Below, piece by piece: positions 7,169 through 15,505 of a stretch of DNA of 29,507 nucleotides; the first letter of the stretch is position 1, and each line of letters starts with the position of its first letter. Source of the stretch: an uncultured Opitutia bacterium (GTDB taxonomy: Bacteria; Verrucomicrobiota; Verrucomicrobiae; Opitutales; MB11C04); the NCBI GenBank assembly GCA_913048545.1, contig CAJWWH010000007.1, forward strand, positions 1 to 29,507. Direction: 5' to 3'. Position numbers and translations under genes: made by a program. The notes under the pieces are model-generated. The model made no database searches, was not told the DNA's origin, and saw nothing but the letters and a program-made list of their open reading frames with translations.

Positions 7169-8510
7169 AAAATTTCAGGGGTTCGGGGTTAATTATTTTT
7201 GCCCCGGTGGAATGAAGGGCATCAGCAAACCAACTACGGGCTTCCGGATCACCATGATGCAAGAAAATATTGGCCGGAGAAAGTTTTTGGGCATAAGCAA
7301 CGAGCTGTTCACGATCGGCATGGCCACTTAGATCGAACTGTCTGATTTTTGCCCGTATTGATTCGATCTGATTGTATGCTTCAAATTCGAAAGGGGAACC
7401 GTGCTCGGCTTGAAGTAACTGCCCGCCCGGGGTACTGGGATCACAGTACCCCACAAACAAAATTGAATTCCTTTCATCCCCAAGCAGGGTAGAAGCCATG
7501 ACATAGGATGGTGTATGTTCAACAAGCATTCCACTGCTAACCAGATAAATTCCCTGCATCGGCGGTTCACGGCCCGGTTCAATCTTCCGGGGAAGGGGGC
7601 GGGCACCCAGACTTCTCAATACCTTACGATTGAATCGGACTCTTGTGGTGTTCTTGGAAATTTCATGAAAGTGATTAACCAGGTCCATTCCTAAGCCGGA
7701 GCAAAAAACGGGCGTTTTAGGCAGAGCGTTTCGCCTGAAAGCCTCGTCCAAAACGACAATCATTTCCTGCATTCTGCCCAATGCAAAGACTGGAATTAAG
7801 ACCGAGCCTCCACGCTCCAAAGTCCTGCGGGCATCTTCCAACAGAGTAACCATTTCCGACTCCCGTTGCCTCGACGGTTCCCGATGGGAGAGTCCACGGG
7901 TGGTTTCAGTGACAAGGGTGTTCACTTTTTCAAGCAAAGGATCGGCTCCGTCCAAAGTGCGTTGACCATCAAAAAGAATATCCCCGGTAAACAGAATTCG
8001 CTCACCCGGTGTTTTAATCTCCACGGAAACTGCACCTGCCACATGTCCGGCATGGTGAAAAGTAACCTCAATGGAACGACCGTCTTTTTCGAGGGTGAAA
8101 GGTCGCTTGATCGGGAGTGTTTTCATGCGGTCATACAAAGAGGAAAGATCTCCGCGTCCGTAGAGGGGGAGTTCGGTCAAATTCAACTCATTTCGTTGTC
8201 TCTTCATCACGGAAATTGAGTTGGAAAGCATACGGCGGGCGAGGACGGAACTGGGATAACTCAGGAGAACCGGGGCATCCTCGTGTTCGCGAGACAACAG
8301 GGGTAAACTTCCCAGATGGTCTAAGTGACAATGGGTCAGGATGATAAAATCGAGGGAGTTACGATCCAATTTTGAATGACTGGGTAACGCGTCCGTTCCT
8401 GCGTGCTTAGGATGAAGTCCGGAATCAATGGCGAACCGAAAGCCCCCCGCTTCGCAGATCGTGCAGTTTGCTCCGATTCCACCGTGTGGGTTTAGATCCA
8501 TCAACCTCAT
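7158..8510 (-). CDS. beta-CASP metallo-beta-lactamase RNase (CPSF/Ysh1-like)
   Basis: Product of 450 residues. The metallo-beta-lactamase core carries the HxHxDH motif HCHLDH (60-65), then HHAGHVAGA and FTGD (His and Asp metal ligands). A beta-CASP insertion follows, with the VLIPVFALGRMQEM and FCSGLG segments. The RMMBL-type C-terminus has DLSGHAD and FLHHGD. These mark the CPSF73/YSH1-like bacterial branch, which are zinc-dependent endo/exoribonucleases acting in RNA processing. The start overlaps the ApaG stop (ATGA), and the 3' end overlaps rph by 11 bases. The pairing of an endonuclease-type enzyme with a 3' trimming exonuclease suggests a common RNA-maturation role, which is inference. 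Confidence 0.9.
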   Translation of the reverse strand: MRLMDLNPHGGIGANCTICEAGGFRFAIDSGLHPKHAGTDALPSHSKLDRNSLDFIILTHCHLDHLGSLPLLSREHEDAPVLLSYPSSVLARRMLSNSISVMKRQRNELNLTELPLYGRGDLSSLYDRMKTLPIKRPFTLEKDGRSIEVTFHHAGHVAGAVSVEIKTPGERILFTGDILFDGQRTLDGADPLLEKVNTLVTETTRGLSHREPSRQRESEMVTLLEDARRTLERGGSVLIPVFALGRMQEMIVVLDEAFRRNALPKTPVFCSGLGMDLVNHFHEISKNTTRVRFNRKVLRSLGARPLPRKIEPGREPPMQGIYLVSSGMLVEHTPSYVMASTLLGDERNSILFVGYCDPSTPGGQLLQAEHGSPFEFEAYNQIESIRAKIRQFDLSGHADREQLVAYAQKLSPANIFLHHGDPEARSWFADALHSTGAKIINPEPLKFYET

Positions 8511-8911
8511 GAATGAGATGGGTCAGTTTCCTCAGGAATGTCGAGACGGAACGGCTTAATCCGAACATGAACTTTATTTTTAAATTCGTCTAGGCCGTGA
8601 AATGATCCCGACGCTTCGGCAGACAGGTGAGTAACATGATAACTGTTGTATGAAAACGATTCACCCGAAACAATGGCGGGAGTTTCTCCCACGATTTTAT
8701 CACCTTCCACCACGGTGGTGGTTCCGTCGCTGTTGTTGAGAATCCATTTCCGGCCAAGAAGAGTGACTTTTCGATCGCTTAAATTACTTATAGTTATGAA
8801 ATAAATGAACGCATGAAGATTGATTCCCTTTACTGATGATTTTTCCTTATGGTGAACCAGTTTGTCGAGGGAAGCCTGTAAGCCTTCGAGTTCTATACTT
8901 TCATCCTTCAC
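8507..8911 (-). CDS. apaG: ApaG-domain protein
   Basis: The 134-residue product matches the ApaG fold from about residue 26: FIYFITISNLSDRKVTLLGR, then WILNNSDG, VEGDKIVGETPAI and the FSYNSYHV strand, followed by GSFHG. ApaG is a small fibronectin-III-like beta-sandwich protein. The E. coli gene is linked to Co/Mg resistance and lies beside ksgA/apaH, and the domain also occurs in F-box proteins. Its molecular role is unsettled. The start is a GTG at 8911 with no visible Shine-Dalgarno site; no ATG exists in frame before the conserved core, so the exact N-terminus is uncertain. It is first in the operon with the nuclease and rph. Confidence 0.85.
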   Translation of the reverse strand: MKDESIELEGLQASLDKLVHHKEKSSVKGINLHAFIYFITISNLSDRKVTLLGRKWILNNSDGTTTVVEGDKIVGETPAIVSGESFSYNSYHVTHLSAEASGSFHGLDEFKNKVHVRIKPFRLDIPEETDPSHS

Positions 8912-9042
8912 AATGTTATGATTATCAATTTCAGCATAACATGCATATTCAAAAGACCAATTCTTTTAATCAAATTGCAGAAATGTATAAAAAAAGATGA
9001 AAAACGCTTGCACCCACGGCAGGAGAAAACAGAAAGGTATAA

Positions 9043-10593
9043 ATGCATAAATACGCACTTCTATCCGTCAGTGATAAAACCGGCCTTATCCCATTTGCCC
9101 GTTCCCTTGTCGACGATCATTCCTTCACCCTTCTTTCCACGGGTGGAACGGCACGCTTGCTTCGGGAGGAGGGTATCACCGTGAGTGATGTCAGCGAACG
9201 TACTGGATTTCCTGAAATGATGGATGGAAGAGTGAAAACTTTGCATCCTAAGATACACGGTGGCCTGCTTTGCTTGCGGGATAATCCTGAGCATTTAAGT
9301 GCCGCGGCAGAGCACGATATCGCAATGATTGATCTTGTTGTGGTGAATCTTTATCCTTTTGAAGAAACGGTGGCCCGGTCAAATGTGTCGTTTGAGGAAG
9401 CGATCGAACAAATTGATATCGGCGGGCCGTCGATGTTGAGGAGTGCGGCTAAAAATCATCGTGATGTTTCGGTTGTGTGCGATCCCGCAGATTATCCGCG
9501 TCTGCTTACCGCCATGAAATCAGAAGAGGATTGGAGCGGGTTACGAAAAGAACTGGCACTGAAAGTTTTTCAGCGAACCGCGTCCTACGACAAGGCAATT
9601 GCGGAATATTTTAGCAAACAGGTTCAGGATGAACCGGATATGGAATCCATTTCAGGTCTTCCTGCATCCCTTGATTTCCAGTCCAAAAAATCAATGGGTT
9701 TGCGCTACGGAGAGAATCCGCATCAGCAGGCAGCGCTGTACGGTGATTTTCTTGACTATTTTGACCAGCTCCAGGGAAAGGAGCTAAGTTACAACAATAT
9801 ATTGGATATCTCCGCGTCCGCTTATTTAATTGGTGAATTCGAACGTCCAACCGTGGCGATTCTTAAGCACACCAATCCCTGTGGAGTCGCCAGTGCGGAC
9901 AGCCTGGAGATTGCATGGGACCGGGCATTTGCCACGGACCGTCAGGCTCCATTTGGGGGCATTATTGTGGTTAATAACACGATGGATATTGGATTGGCGG
10001 AAAAAATAGCCGAAATTTTTTGTGAAGTTATCATTGCACCCGGATACACGGATGAGGCACTTACCCTGTTCCAGCGGAAAAAAAACCTCAGGCTTTTGAT
10101 TTCCAAGTCCGGTTTTGGCCCGGAAACTTTACAGGAAATTAGAACCGTGCCCGGAGGCTTTCTGGCTCAGGACCGCGATCAAAAACGGATCAATCCAAAG
10201 GAGTTTGAAGTGGTCACCCAGCGGCAGCCCAGCGAGCAGGAGTGGCGATCAATGCTATTTGGCTGGAGAGTGGTTCGCCATGTAAAAAGTAACGCGATTG
10301 TTTATGCGGGAGACGAGCGAACACTCGGGGTGGGTGCCGGGCAGATGTCCCGCGTGGACAGTTCGCAAATTGCAGTGTGGAAAGCGGGTGAAGCAAAACT
10401 TTCCCTTGAGGGTTCAGTCGTGGCCAGTGACGCATTTTTTCCTTTTTCGGACGGGTTAATTGCCGCAGCCGATGCGGGGGCAAGTGCGGCAATACAGCCC
10501 GGAGGAAGTGTTCGTGATGAAGATGTGATCGCCGCCGCCAATGACAGGGGTATGGCCATGGTGTTTACCAAAGTCCGTCACTTTAAGCACTGA
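9043..10593 (+). CDS. purH: bifunctional AICAR formyltransferase/IMP cyclohydrolase
   Basis: The 516-residue product catalyses the last two steps of de novo purine synthesis (AICAR to FAICAR to IMP) in the cytosol. The N-terminal MGS-like cyclohydrolase domain shows [27 protein letters not shown] and HGGLL. The transformylase domain shows LRYGENPHQ and KHTNPCG, the catalytic Lys-His region. Length is normal for PurH. The ATG is preceded by AAAGG at suitable distance. The 131-base space to the divergent apaG presumably holds promoters for both, but I see no strong -35/-10 pair. An imperfect inverted repeat follows the stop. Confidence 0.98.
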   Translation: MHKYALLSVSDKTGLIPFARSLVDDHSFTLLSTGGTARLLREEGITVSDVSERTGFPEMMDGRVKTLHPKIHGGLLCLRDNPEHLSAAAEHDIAMIDLVVVNLYPFEETVARSNVSFEEAIEQIDIGGPSMLRSAAKNHRDVSVVCDPADYPRLLTAMKSEEDWSGLRKELALKVFQRTASYDKAIAEYFSKQVQDEPDMESISGLPASLDFQSKKSMGLRYGENPHQQAALYGDFLDYFDQLQGKELSYNNILDISASAYLIGEFERPTVAILKHTNPCGVASADSLEIAWDRAFATDRQAPFGGIIVVNNTMDIGLAEKIAEIFCEVIIAPGYTDEALTLFQRKKNLRLLISKSGFGPETLQEIRTVPGGFLAQDRDQKRINPKEFEVVTQRQPSEQEWRSMLFGWRVVRHVKSNAIVYAGDERTLGVGAGQMSRVDSSQIAVWKAGEAKLSLEGSVVASDAFFPFSDGLIAAADAGASAAIQPGGSVRDEDVIAAANDRGMAMVFTKVRHFKH

Positions 10594-10600
10594 CCCGTCG

Positions 10601-10637
10601 ATTAATCAGCTCGAAGGTTAGTGGATCGCTGATAAAT
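10601..10637. repeat. imperfect inverted repeat between purH and M48 gene
   Basis: Arms ATTAATCAGC (10601-10610) and GCTGATAAAT (10628-10637) pair at nine of ten positions around a 17-base loop, eight bases after the purH stop. It could end purH transcription, although no T-run follows. It also sits just before a TATACT (10641-10646) that could be a -10 for the protease gene, so an operator role is possible. Confidence 0.35.
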
Positions 10638-10661
10638 TTATATACTGAGTAATACTACTTT

Positions 10662-11453
10662 ATTAAAAATTTACTTAAAAATTTCTTTTCATTTATCTTA
10701 GGACTCGCTGCTTTCATGCTCGGGGGTTGTGGGCAAGCTTTGATTTCAGACGAATACTTGGCCAAACGATCGAGTCGTCAGTTTTCGGAAATGAAGAAGT
10801 CGCAAGCGGTTTCTCGTAACACCTCAGATTTGCAGATGATTCGTAGAATTGGGGAGCGTATTGCAAAAGTGGCCAAAGTGGACTTGCCGGGCACCAGGTG
10901 GGAATTTGTGGTTTTTGATAAAGCTGAACCCAATGCGTTTGCCATGCCTGGCGGTAAGGTCGGAGTCAATAGCGGTTTGATCACACTCGCCAATGGAAAT
11001 GAAGATGAGATTGCGGCGGTCATGGGACATGAAATTGCACATGTCGCTCTTCGGCACGGGAATAAGAGAATGTCGCAAGCTATGGGAATTGCACTGGGTG
11101 GGGTAATTCTCAACACCGCAATGAGAGACAAAAGCAAATCCGACCGTGCACTGGCGGGAGGCGCCTATGGGATTGGTTCTAGTGTTGGGGTAGCCTTGCC
11201 GTTTTCCAGAACCCAGGAAAGGGAAGCAGATCACCGCGGATTGTTCTACTCAGCAATGGCAGGGTTTGATCCACGGGGAGCGATTGCCTTTTGGAAAAAA
11301 ATGCAAAGTCGAAGTAAGCGAAGAATGCCCCAATTTTTATCGACTCATCCCAATCCTGGAAATCGTATTGAATTTTTACAATCCAACATGAATCGGGCTC
11401 TTGCCCTGTATCGACAGGCCAAGATTGCCCGAGGAGAGAAACCAAATCCATGA
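10662..11453 (+). CDS. M48-family metalloprotease, probable lipoprotein (ATT start inferred)
   Basis: Zinc protease of the M48 (BepA/LoiP-like) class. The HEIAH zinc motif is encoded near 11028-11042, with the third ligand in EREADHRG. This family degrades or helps assemble envelope proteins. The first ATG in frame (10716) would give a protein beginning MLGGCG, with no signal peptide. The frame upstream, closed by TAA at 10650-10652, encodes a textbook lipoprotein signal: basic start (KNLLK), a hydrophobic core, and the lipobox LGGC. The only start-like codons there are ATT 10662 and ATC 10695, so ATT 10662 (263 residues, lipid-modified Cys23) is proposed. The annotated start may otherwise read 10716. 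The stop overlaps the next gene (ATGA). Confidence 0.85.
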   Translation: MKNLLKNFFSFILGLAAFMLGGCGQALISDEYLAKRSSRQFSEMKKSQAVSRNTSDLQMIRRIGERIAKVAKVDLPGTRWEFVVFDKAEPNAFAMPGGKVGVNSGLITLANGNEDEIAAVMGHEIAHVALRHGNKRMSQAMGIALGGVILNTAMRDKSKSDRALAGGAYGIGSSVGVALPFSRTQEREADHRGLFYSAMAGFDPRGAIAFWKKMQSRSKRRMPQFLSTHPNPGNRIEFLQSNMNRALALYRQAKIARGEKPNP

Positions 11454-12829
11454 GCTTATTACTAGATTCCCCAATCGATGCACTCAAGAAGTATGTCGAA
11501 TTTCCAAGCGTTTCGGCTGATTCGAATTTTTCGGATGGTGTGACCGGTGCCCGCGAGTTTGCATGCGATCAATTAAAAGAACTTGGATTTGAGGTTGAAT
11601 TGATTTCCACTCCGATTAATCCGATTATTTTAGCTACGCGCGGAAATCCTTCCTGGCCGAGGTTGGTGATTTACGGGCATTACGATGTCCAACCACCGGA
11701 TCCTATAGATCTTTGGTCAAGTGATCCTTTTAATGCGGTTGAGCGCGAGGGTAGACTGTATGGCCGAGGAGCGGCTGATAATAAAGGTCCTCAAATCGTC
11801 CACATGGCGGCTCTGTCCAGAGTTTTGCGCGATAATCCGGACTATCCGATACATATTACTTATCTGATTGAAGGGGAAGAGGAAATCGGAAGTCCGAGTT
11901 TTCGCGGTTTTCTTGAAGATCACAAAGAAAAGCTTCGGGGTGATCTGTTACTGGTTTCGGATACGGGAAGTCCGGGACCGGATCAACTGGTGGTGACCAC
12001 TGGTTTGCGCGGTCTGACTGCATTGGAGGTCAAGGTATATGGCCCCAGGCAGGATTTGCACTCCGGAGTGCACGGCGGGGCGTTACTTAATCCTTTGCAG
12101 GCATTAGTGAAGATTTGCTCTTCTCTTCACGATCAGGACGGAAGAGTCAATATTCCGGGATTTTACGATGCCGTTCGGCCTCCCGAGCAATGGGAACGGG
12201 AAGAACTTGCTAAATTACCGATCACGGAGGAGGAGTACGCCAAGTTTTTGGGTATGCCTGAATTTTTTCCACCGCCCGGATTTTCTCCTCTCGAAGGGAT
12301 TCGTTTTTGTCCGACTTTGGAATTTAACGGAATCGGCGGGGGGTATCAGGGTGAAGGTTCCAAAACAGTGATTCCATCTGAGGCGTTCGCTAAAATTACC
12401 TGCCGATTAGTTCCGGACCAAAAATCGGAGGATATTGCCCAAAAAGTGAGACAGGCAATTATAGATGCCTGTGCATCCGCGGTTCGTGTGGAGGTTGAGG
12501 TGAAAGGGGGAGGGGATCCTTATGTGGTTATTCCTCCGGGCAAGCCCGGTTCAAGCGGCCAGGAAAGTGAGTTAATGAAGAAAGCATTTGATGTGGCGGA
12601 AGAGTGCATTGAGTCAGGCTTTGGCACACGCCCCATTTTCCTGCGGGAGGGCGGCAGTATTCCAATTATTCAGGATCTCAAAGAGTTAGCCGGTTTGGAT
12701 TCGTTAATGATTGGATTATTTACTAACGAAGATAACCTGCACGCTCCCGACGAGAGCTTTCACTTGGGAATGATGAACCGGGCGATTGATTCTTTTGAGG
12801 AATTTTTCAACCGGTTAATCAGAGATTGA
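11450..12829 (+). CDS. M20-family dipeptidase/metallopeptidase
   Basis: The 459-residue product belongs to the M20 di-zinc peptidases of the carnosinase/PepV/DapE-ArgE superfamily, closest in layout to the dipeptidase branch. Metal and catalytic residues are visible: His77 and Asp79 in YGHYDVQP, bridging Asp110 in GRGAADNKG, the catalytic glutamates in EGEEEIGS (141-148), SDTG, and a terminal His in NLHAPDE. The lid/dimerisation domain lies between, with DLHSGVHGG. No signal peptide is seen, so it should be cytosolic. It starts inside the stop of the M48 protease gene (ATGA), consistent with coupled protein turnover. It overlaps the convergent phnE end by 15 bases. Confidence 0.93.
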   Translation: MSLLLDSPIDALKKYVEFPSVSADSNFSDGVTGAREFACDQLKELGFEVELISTPINPIILATRGNPSWPRLVIYGHYDVQPPDPIDLWSSDPFNAVEREGRLYGRGAADNKGPQIVHMAALSRVLRDNPDYPIHITYLIEGEEEIGSPSFRGFLEDHKEKLRGDLLLVSDTGSPGPDQLVVTTGLRGLTALEVKVYGPRQDLHSGVHGGALLNPLQALVKICSSLHDQDGRVNIPGFYDAVRPPEQWEREELAKLPITEEEYAKFLGMPEFFPPPGFSPLEGIRFCPTLEFNGIGGGYQGEGSKTVIPSEAFAKITCRLVPDQKSEDIAQKVRQAIIDACASAVRVEVEVKGGGDPYVVIPPGKPGSSGQESELMKKAFDVAEECIESGFGTRPIFLREGGSIPIIQDLKELAGLDSLMIGLFTNEDNLHAPDESFHLGMMNRAIDSFEEFFNRLIRD

Positions 12830-13654
12830 TTTGGGATTGATTCTCTGGGTAATCCATCGCCGAATGGCCTGTCCCAGTAAATCGAGTACAATTACAATCG
12901 CTAATATACAGATAAGAATGGTGGTTACCTTTTGAAATCCACTCGCCATTTCCATTGATTTATTCAATTCCATACCAATCCCTCCGGCTCCGACCAGTCC
13001 AATAATACTGGCTGAACGGATATTGTATTCCAGCATCCAAAGTGAGTGACTCCATACCTGAGCCTTCACATTAGGCCAGAGACCATAAAGGAATGCCTGC
13101 AACGGGTTGGCTCCAATAAGTTTCAGCCCACGGGCAACCTTGATGTCCATGGATTCTATACTTTCACTAAAAAATTTTCCCAAATATCCAAGACTGTAAA
13201 AGGTGAGGGCAAACACTCCTGCAACCGGAGTGGGTCCAAAAAGGATGACAAACAGGAATGCCCAGATCAGACTCGGTAAAGTGCGGGTTAGATTGAGAAA
13301 CATTCGCGTGGACTGAACCAGCCAGGTCGGGGAAATATTCCGCGAGGCAGCGAGGGCAATCACAAGAGAAAGAAGCACCGCAATGAATGTAGAAACTATT
13401 GCAATTTGAAATGTTTCACCGAGCGAACCGAGAATCAGTTCAAAGTCCGAGAAATCGGGCGGAAAAAATTTCTTAAAAAAATAATCCAGTCCTGCCATGA
13501 TATCGGCAGGACGGTTTTCCTGGAGCAGATTTTTTCCCGAAAAAATAGTCAAAAAAACGAAGAGTACCAGAAGCACATTGAGAAAGTTGAGGCGATCATA
13601 CCACTTTCGGTCAAGTATATCGGGAGCGGGAGAAATTTTCTTATTCTCGGCCAT
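12815..13654 (-). CDS. phnE: phosphonate/phosphite-type ABC transporter permease
   Basis: Product of 279 residues, an inner-membrane permease of the PhnE family with about six transmembrane helices. The EAA-type loop that contacts the ATPase is visible as GANPLQAFLYGLWPNV, followed by NIRSASIIGLVGAGGIG, a strong PhnE signature. A 30-residue N-terminal cytoplasmic part precedes the first helix. The ATG at 13654 overlaps the phnC stop as TGATG; a GTG three bases earlier is possible. It is the last gene of the phnD-phnC-phnE operon and overlaps the convergent M20 gene by 15 bases. Confidence 0.92.
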   Translation of the reverse strand: MAENKKISPAPDILDRKWYDRLNFLNVLLVLFVFLTIFSGKNLLQENRPADIMAGLDYFFKKFFPPDFSDFELILGSLGETFQIAIVSTFIAVLLSLVIALAASRNISPTWLVQSTRMFLNLTRTLPSLIWAFLFVILFGPTPVAGVFALTFYSLGYLGKFFSESIESMDIKVARGLKLIGANPLQAFLYGLWPNVKAQVWSHSLWMLEYNIRSASIIGLVGAGGIGMELNKSMEMASGFQKVTTILICILAIVIVLDLLGQAIRRWITQRINPKSISD

Positions 13655-14352
13655 CACAGTTTAGTTTGAACTTTCCTTAAATTCCATCCTTCCGGATGAG
13701 CCGGATTGAGACTAAGTGCGTAATCCGCAAACCTGGAAATCAATTGCGGGTCATGGAGGGCACAGAATACAATCTTTCCCTGTCGGGAAGTCAGGTTTTT
13801 TAGAAGTCCCATCACGCGGCCAGCATAGTAATTATCCAGGTTGGACACGGGTTCATCCGCCAATATGAACTCGGGATTCTGAAAAAGTGTCCGTGCAATT
13901 GCGGTTCTTTGTTTTTCTCCTCCCGAGGTTTGCGATGTCCATTGGTGCGCCAAATGGGAAATACCAAGATCAGTCAGGATTTTATAGGCTTCTTTCTTGT
14001 CTGCGGATGGAAACCCCATTAGGCATTCCTTCAATCCATAATGGGACACTTTCCCGTAAAGCACATTTTCCAGAACGGATACATGTTCGGTTAACCGCAG
14101 GCTTTGAAAAATTATTCCAAGATTTGGATTAATTGAATCGGTGGTGTGTGATTCATCCCCAGTTTTAAAAACAATTTTACCTTCCGATGGATTTTCAGAA
14201 CCTGAAAGGCATGATAGTAAACTCGATTTACCGACACCTGAGGGGCCAAGTATGGCAACTAATGATCCTCCGGGAATGGAAAGCTCAAGATTTCGGAACA
14301 ACCACTTTTCATTTCTTGTTAGTCCCAAATTTTGAGTACACAAGGAATTCAT
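13654..14352 (-). CDS. phnC: phosphonate/phosphite-type ABC transporter ATPase
   Basis: The 232-residue product is an ABC ATPase. Walker A is GPSGVGKS (36-43), the signature is TSGGEKQR and Walker B is FILADEP with the D-loop SNLD, followed by the switch His in ALHDP. Together with the flanking binding protein and PhnE-type permease it is assigned to PhnC. The start is uncertain: ATG 14352 is chosen, and a TTG at 14364 would add four residues. Neither has a clear Shine-Dalgarno site. It lies about 50 bases after phnD and overlaps phnE. Confidence 0.9.
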   Translation of the reverse strand: MNSLCTQNLGLTRNEKWLFRNLELSIPGGSLVAILGPSGVGKSSLLSCLSGSENPSEGKIVFKTGDESHTTDSINPNLGIIFQSLRLTEHVSVLENVLYGKVSHYGLKECLMGFPSADKKEAYKILTDLGISHLAHQWTSQTSGGEKQRTAIARTLFQNPEFILADEPVSNLDNYYAGRVMGLLKNLTSRQGKIVFCALHDPQLISRFADYALSLNPAHPEGWNLRKVQTKL

Positions 14353-14403
14353 CTGGAGCACCAAGCTTGCAAAAATGAGAAAGGCTCGAGGGAGATTAAG
14401 TGC

Positions 14404-15351
14404 TTACTCAGAAAGAGTCGAAACCAACTTTTTTGCCTCTCTGGGTGCATGTAAATGCTTGGTGGAATCAACCGGTACAAGAGTGCCGCCAAATAAACTT
14501 TGACTAAGTTCCGCCTCCTCCTCCACGATCCTGAGCAGTGCATCTTTAATCAATTCGCGATCCTGAGCGGAAAGTGAATTACGTGCGCAAAAGGTATGGG
14601 AAGCCACTGGGCCCTGCCTCTGAATGACTTTCAGTTTCCCTCGCTGTTCGGAGTTCAGATGTTTGTCCCTTTCATACACATAGTAACTTACCGCCGCCGC
14701 CTCAGCCTTTCCGGTCAGGACCTGTTCAACGGCGGAAACATAACCTGAGCCATAGAACACGTTGCCCTCCCCGAAAAACTCCTCAATACTACCGCCCTGT
14801 GGGATTAATCCTTTTTTGATCAGATCCCAGCAGGGCACCAAATATCCTGAGGTACTGGTCCTTGATGCAAAAGCAATCGGTTTTCCTTTTAAGTCAGCAA
14901 TTCCACTGTAGGGACGATCTTGAAGAGATAACCAGACAGAGTAGTAATATGGACCCTCATAGGCGTTCCCATCCGGGTCCTGGCTTTCATGCTGACCGGC
15001 AAGCAATACTTCGGCCACCTCATTATCCGCGAAAGATATGGCGTCACTTGAACTGACATATCCAATATCTATCGTCTTGTTGGCCAATCCAGCCTCGATG
15101 ATTGATTTGTTGGTGGGCGTGGTGATTTTCACGGGAATACCCAGTTGCTTGGACAATGCATCTCCCAGAGTTTTTTCATCTTCTCTTTGTGCCTGGATAT
15201 TCTTATTAGGTTTTAACGCAATCGAAACACTGCTTACGGATAGTGAACCATTCCCATCTTCACCCGAAATGCTTGGATCGTCTGTTGGCGGTTTGGAACA
15301 GGATTGAAGTATGAAAAATACTGCTAGTAAAGAAATGAGATTTTGCTTCAT
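14404..15351 (-). CDS. phnD: phosphate/phosphite/phosphonate-binding lipoprotein
   Basis: The 315-residue product is a PhnD/PtxB-type solute-binding protein. The signal peptide ends in the lipobox LQSC, giving lipid-modified Cys18, followed by a Ser/Asp/Gly-rich linker to about residue 42. Family features include IALKPNKN near the start of the fold, DIGYVSSSDAISF, ASRTSTSGYLVP (probable ligand-binding Ser/Thr loop) and GYVSAVEQVLTGKAEAA. It delivers a phosphonate, phosphite or similar oxyanion to PhnCE. No C-P lyase, phosphonatase or phosphite dehydrogenase gene lies in the window, so the ligand is unknown. It heads the operon; a candidate promoter and a palindrome lie upstream. Confidence 0.9.
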   Translation of the reverse strand: MKQNLISLLAVFFILQSCSKPPTDDPSISGEDGNGSLSVSSVSIALKPNKNIQAQREDEKTLGDALSKQLGIPVKITTPTNKSIIEAGLANKTIDIGYVSSSDAISFADNEVAEVLLAGQHESQDPDGNAYEGPYYYSVWLSLQDRPYSGIADLKGKPIAFASRTSTSGYLVPCWDLIKKGLIPQGGSIEEFFGEGNVFYGSGYVSAVEQVLTGKAEAAAVSYYVYERDKHLNSEQRGKLKVIQRQGPVASHTFCARNSLSAQDRELIKDALLRIVEEEAELSQSLFGGTLVPVDSTKHLHAPREAKKLVSTLSE

Positions 15352-15356
15352 AAGTT

Positions 15357-15373
15357 TTGAGATTGGGTCTCAA
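15357..15373. promoter_or_regulatory. perfect 6-bp-arm palindrome between phnD promoter and start
   Basis: TTGAGA and TCTCAA flank a five-base centre, six bases before the phnD ATG. It abuts the candidate -10 hexamer, so it would lie at or just after the transcription start: an operator or a 5' mRNA hairpin are both possible. Its role is inferred only from position. Confidence 0.4.
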
Positions 15374-15402
15374 TAAAATGCCTCAAAGACTGAAAAAGTC
15401 AA
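15373..15402 (-). promoter_or_regulatory. candidate sigma-70-type promoter of phnDCE
   Basis: On the minus strand TTGACT (15402-15397) and TTTTAT (15378-15373) are separated by 18 bases. The -35 matches five of six consensus bases and the -10 four of six. The predicted start lies about 15 bases before the phnD ATG. Confidence 0.4.
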
Positions 15403-15462
15403 CCTGACACTTTCGTACAAGGATAGTGAAATGAATGAAATATGAGCGGATAGAAGTAGTGA

Positions 15463-15489
15463 AAACTCCTCAACAACTTAACGGAGTTT
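15463..15489 (-). terminator. weak hairpin after the Pal gene pair
   Basis: Seven-base arms AAACTCC and GGAGTTT pair around a 13-base loop, 17 bases after the stop of the second Pal gene. On the minus strand the stem is followed only by TTC, not a long T-run, so termination would be weak. It lies between the Pal genes and the phnD promoter, where a terminator is expected. Confidence 0.35.
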
Positions 15490-15505
15490 CAGCAAGTAAG
15501 AAGAT

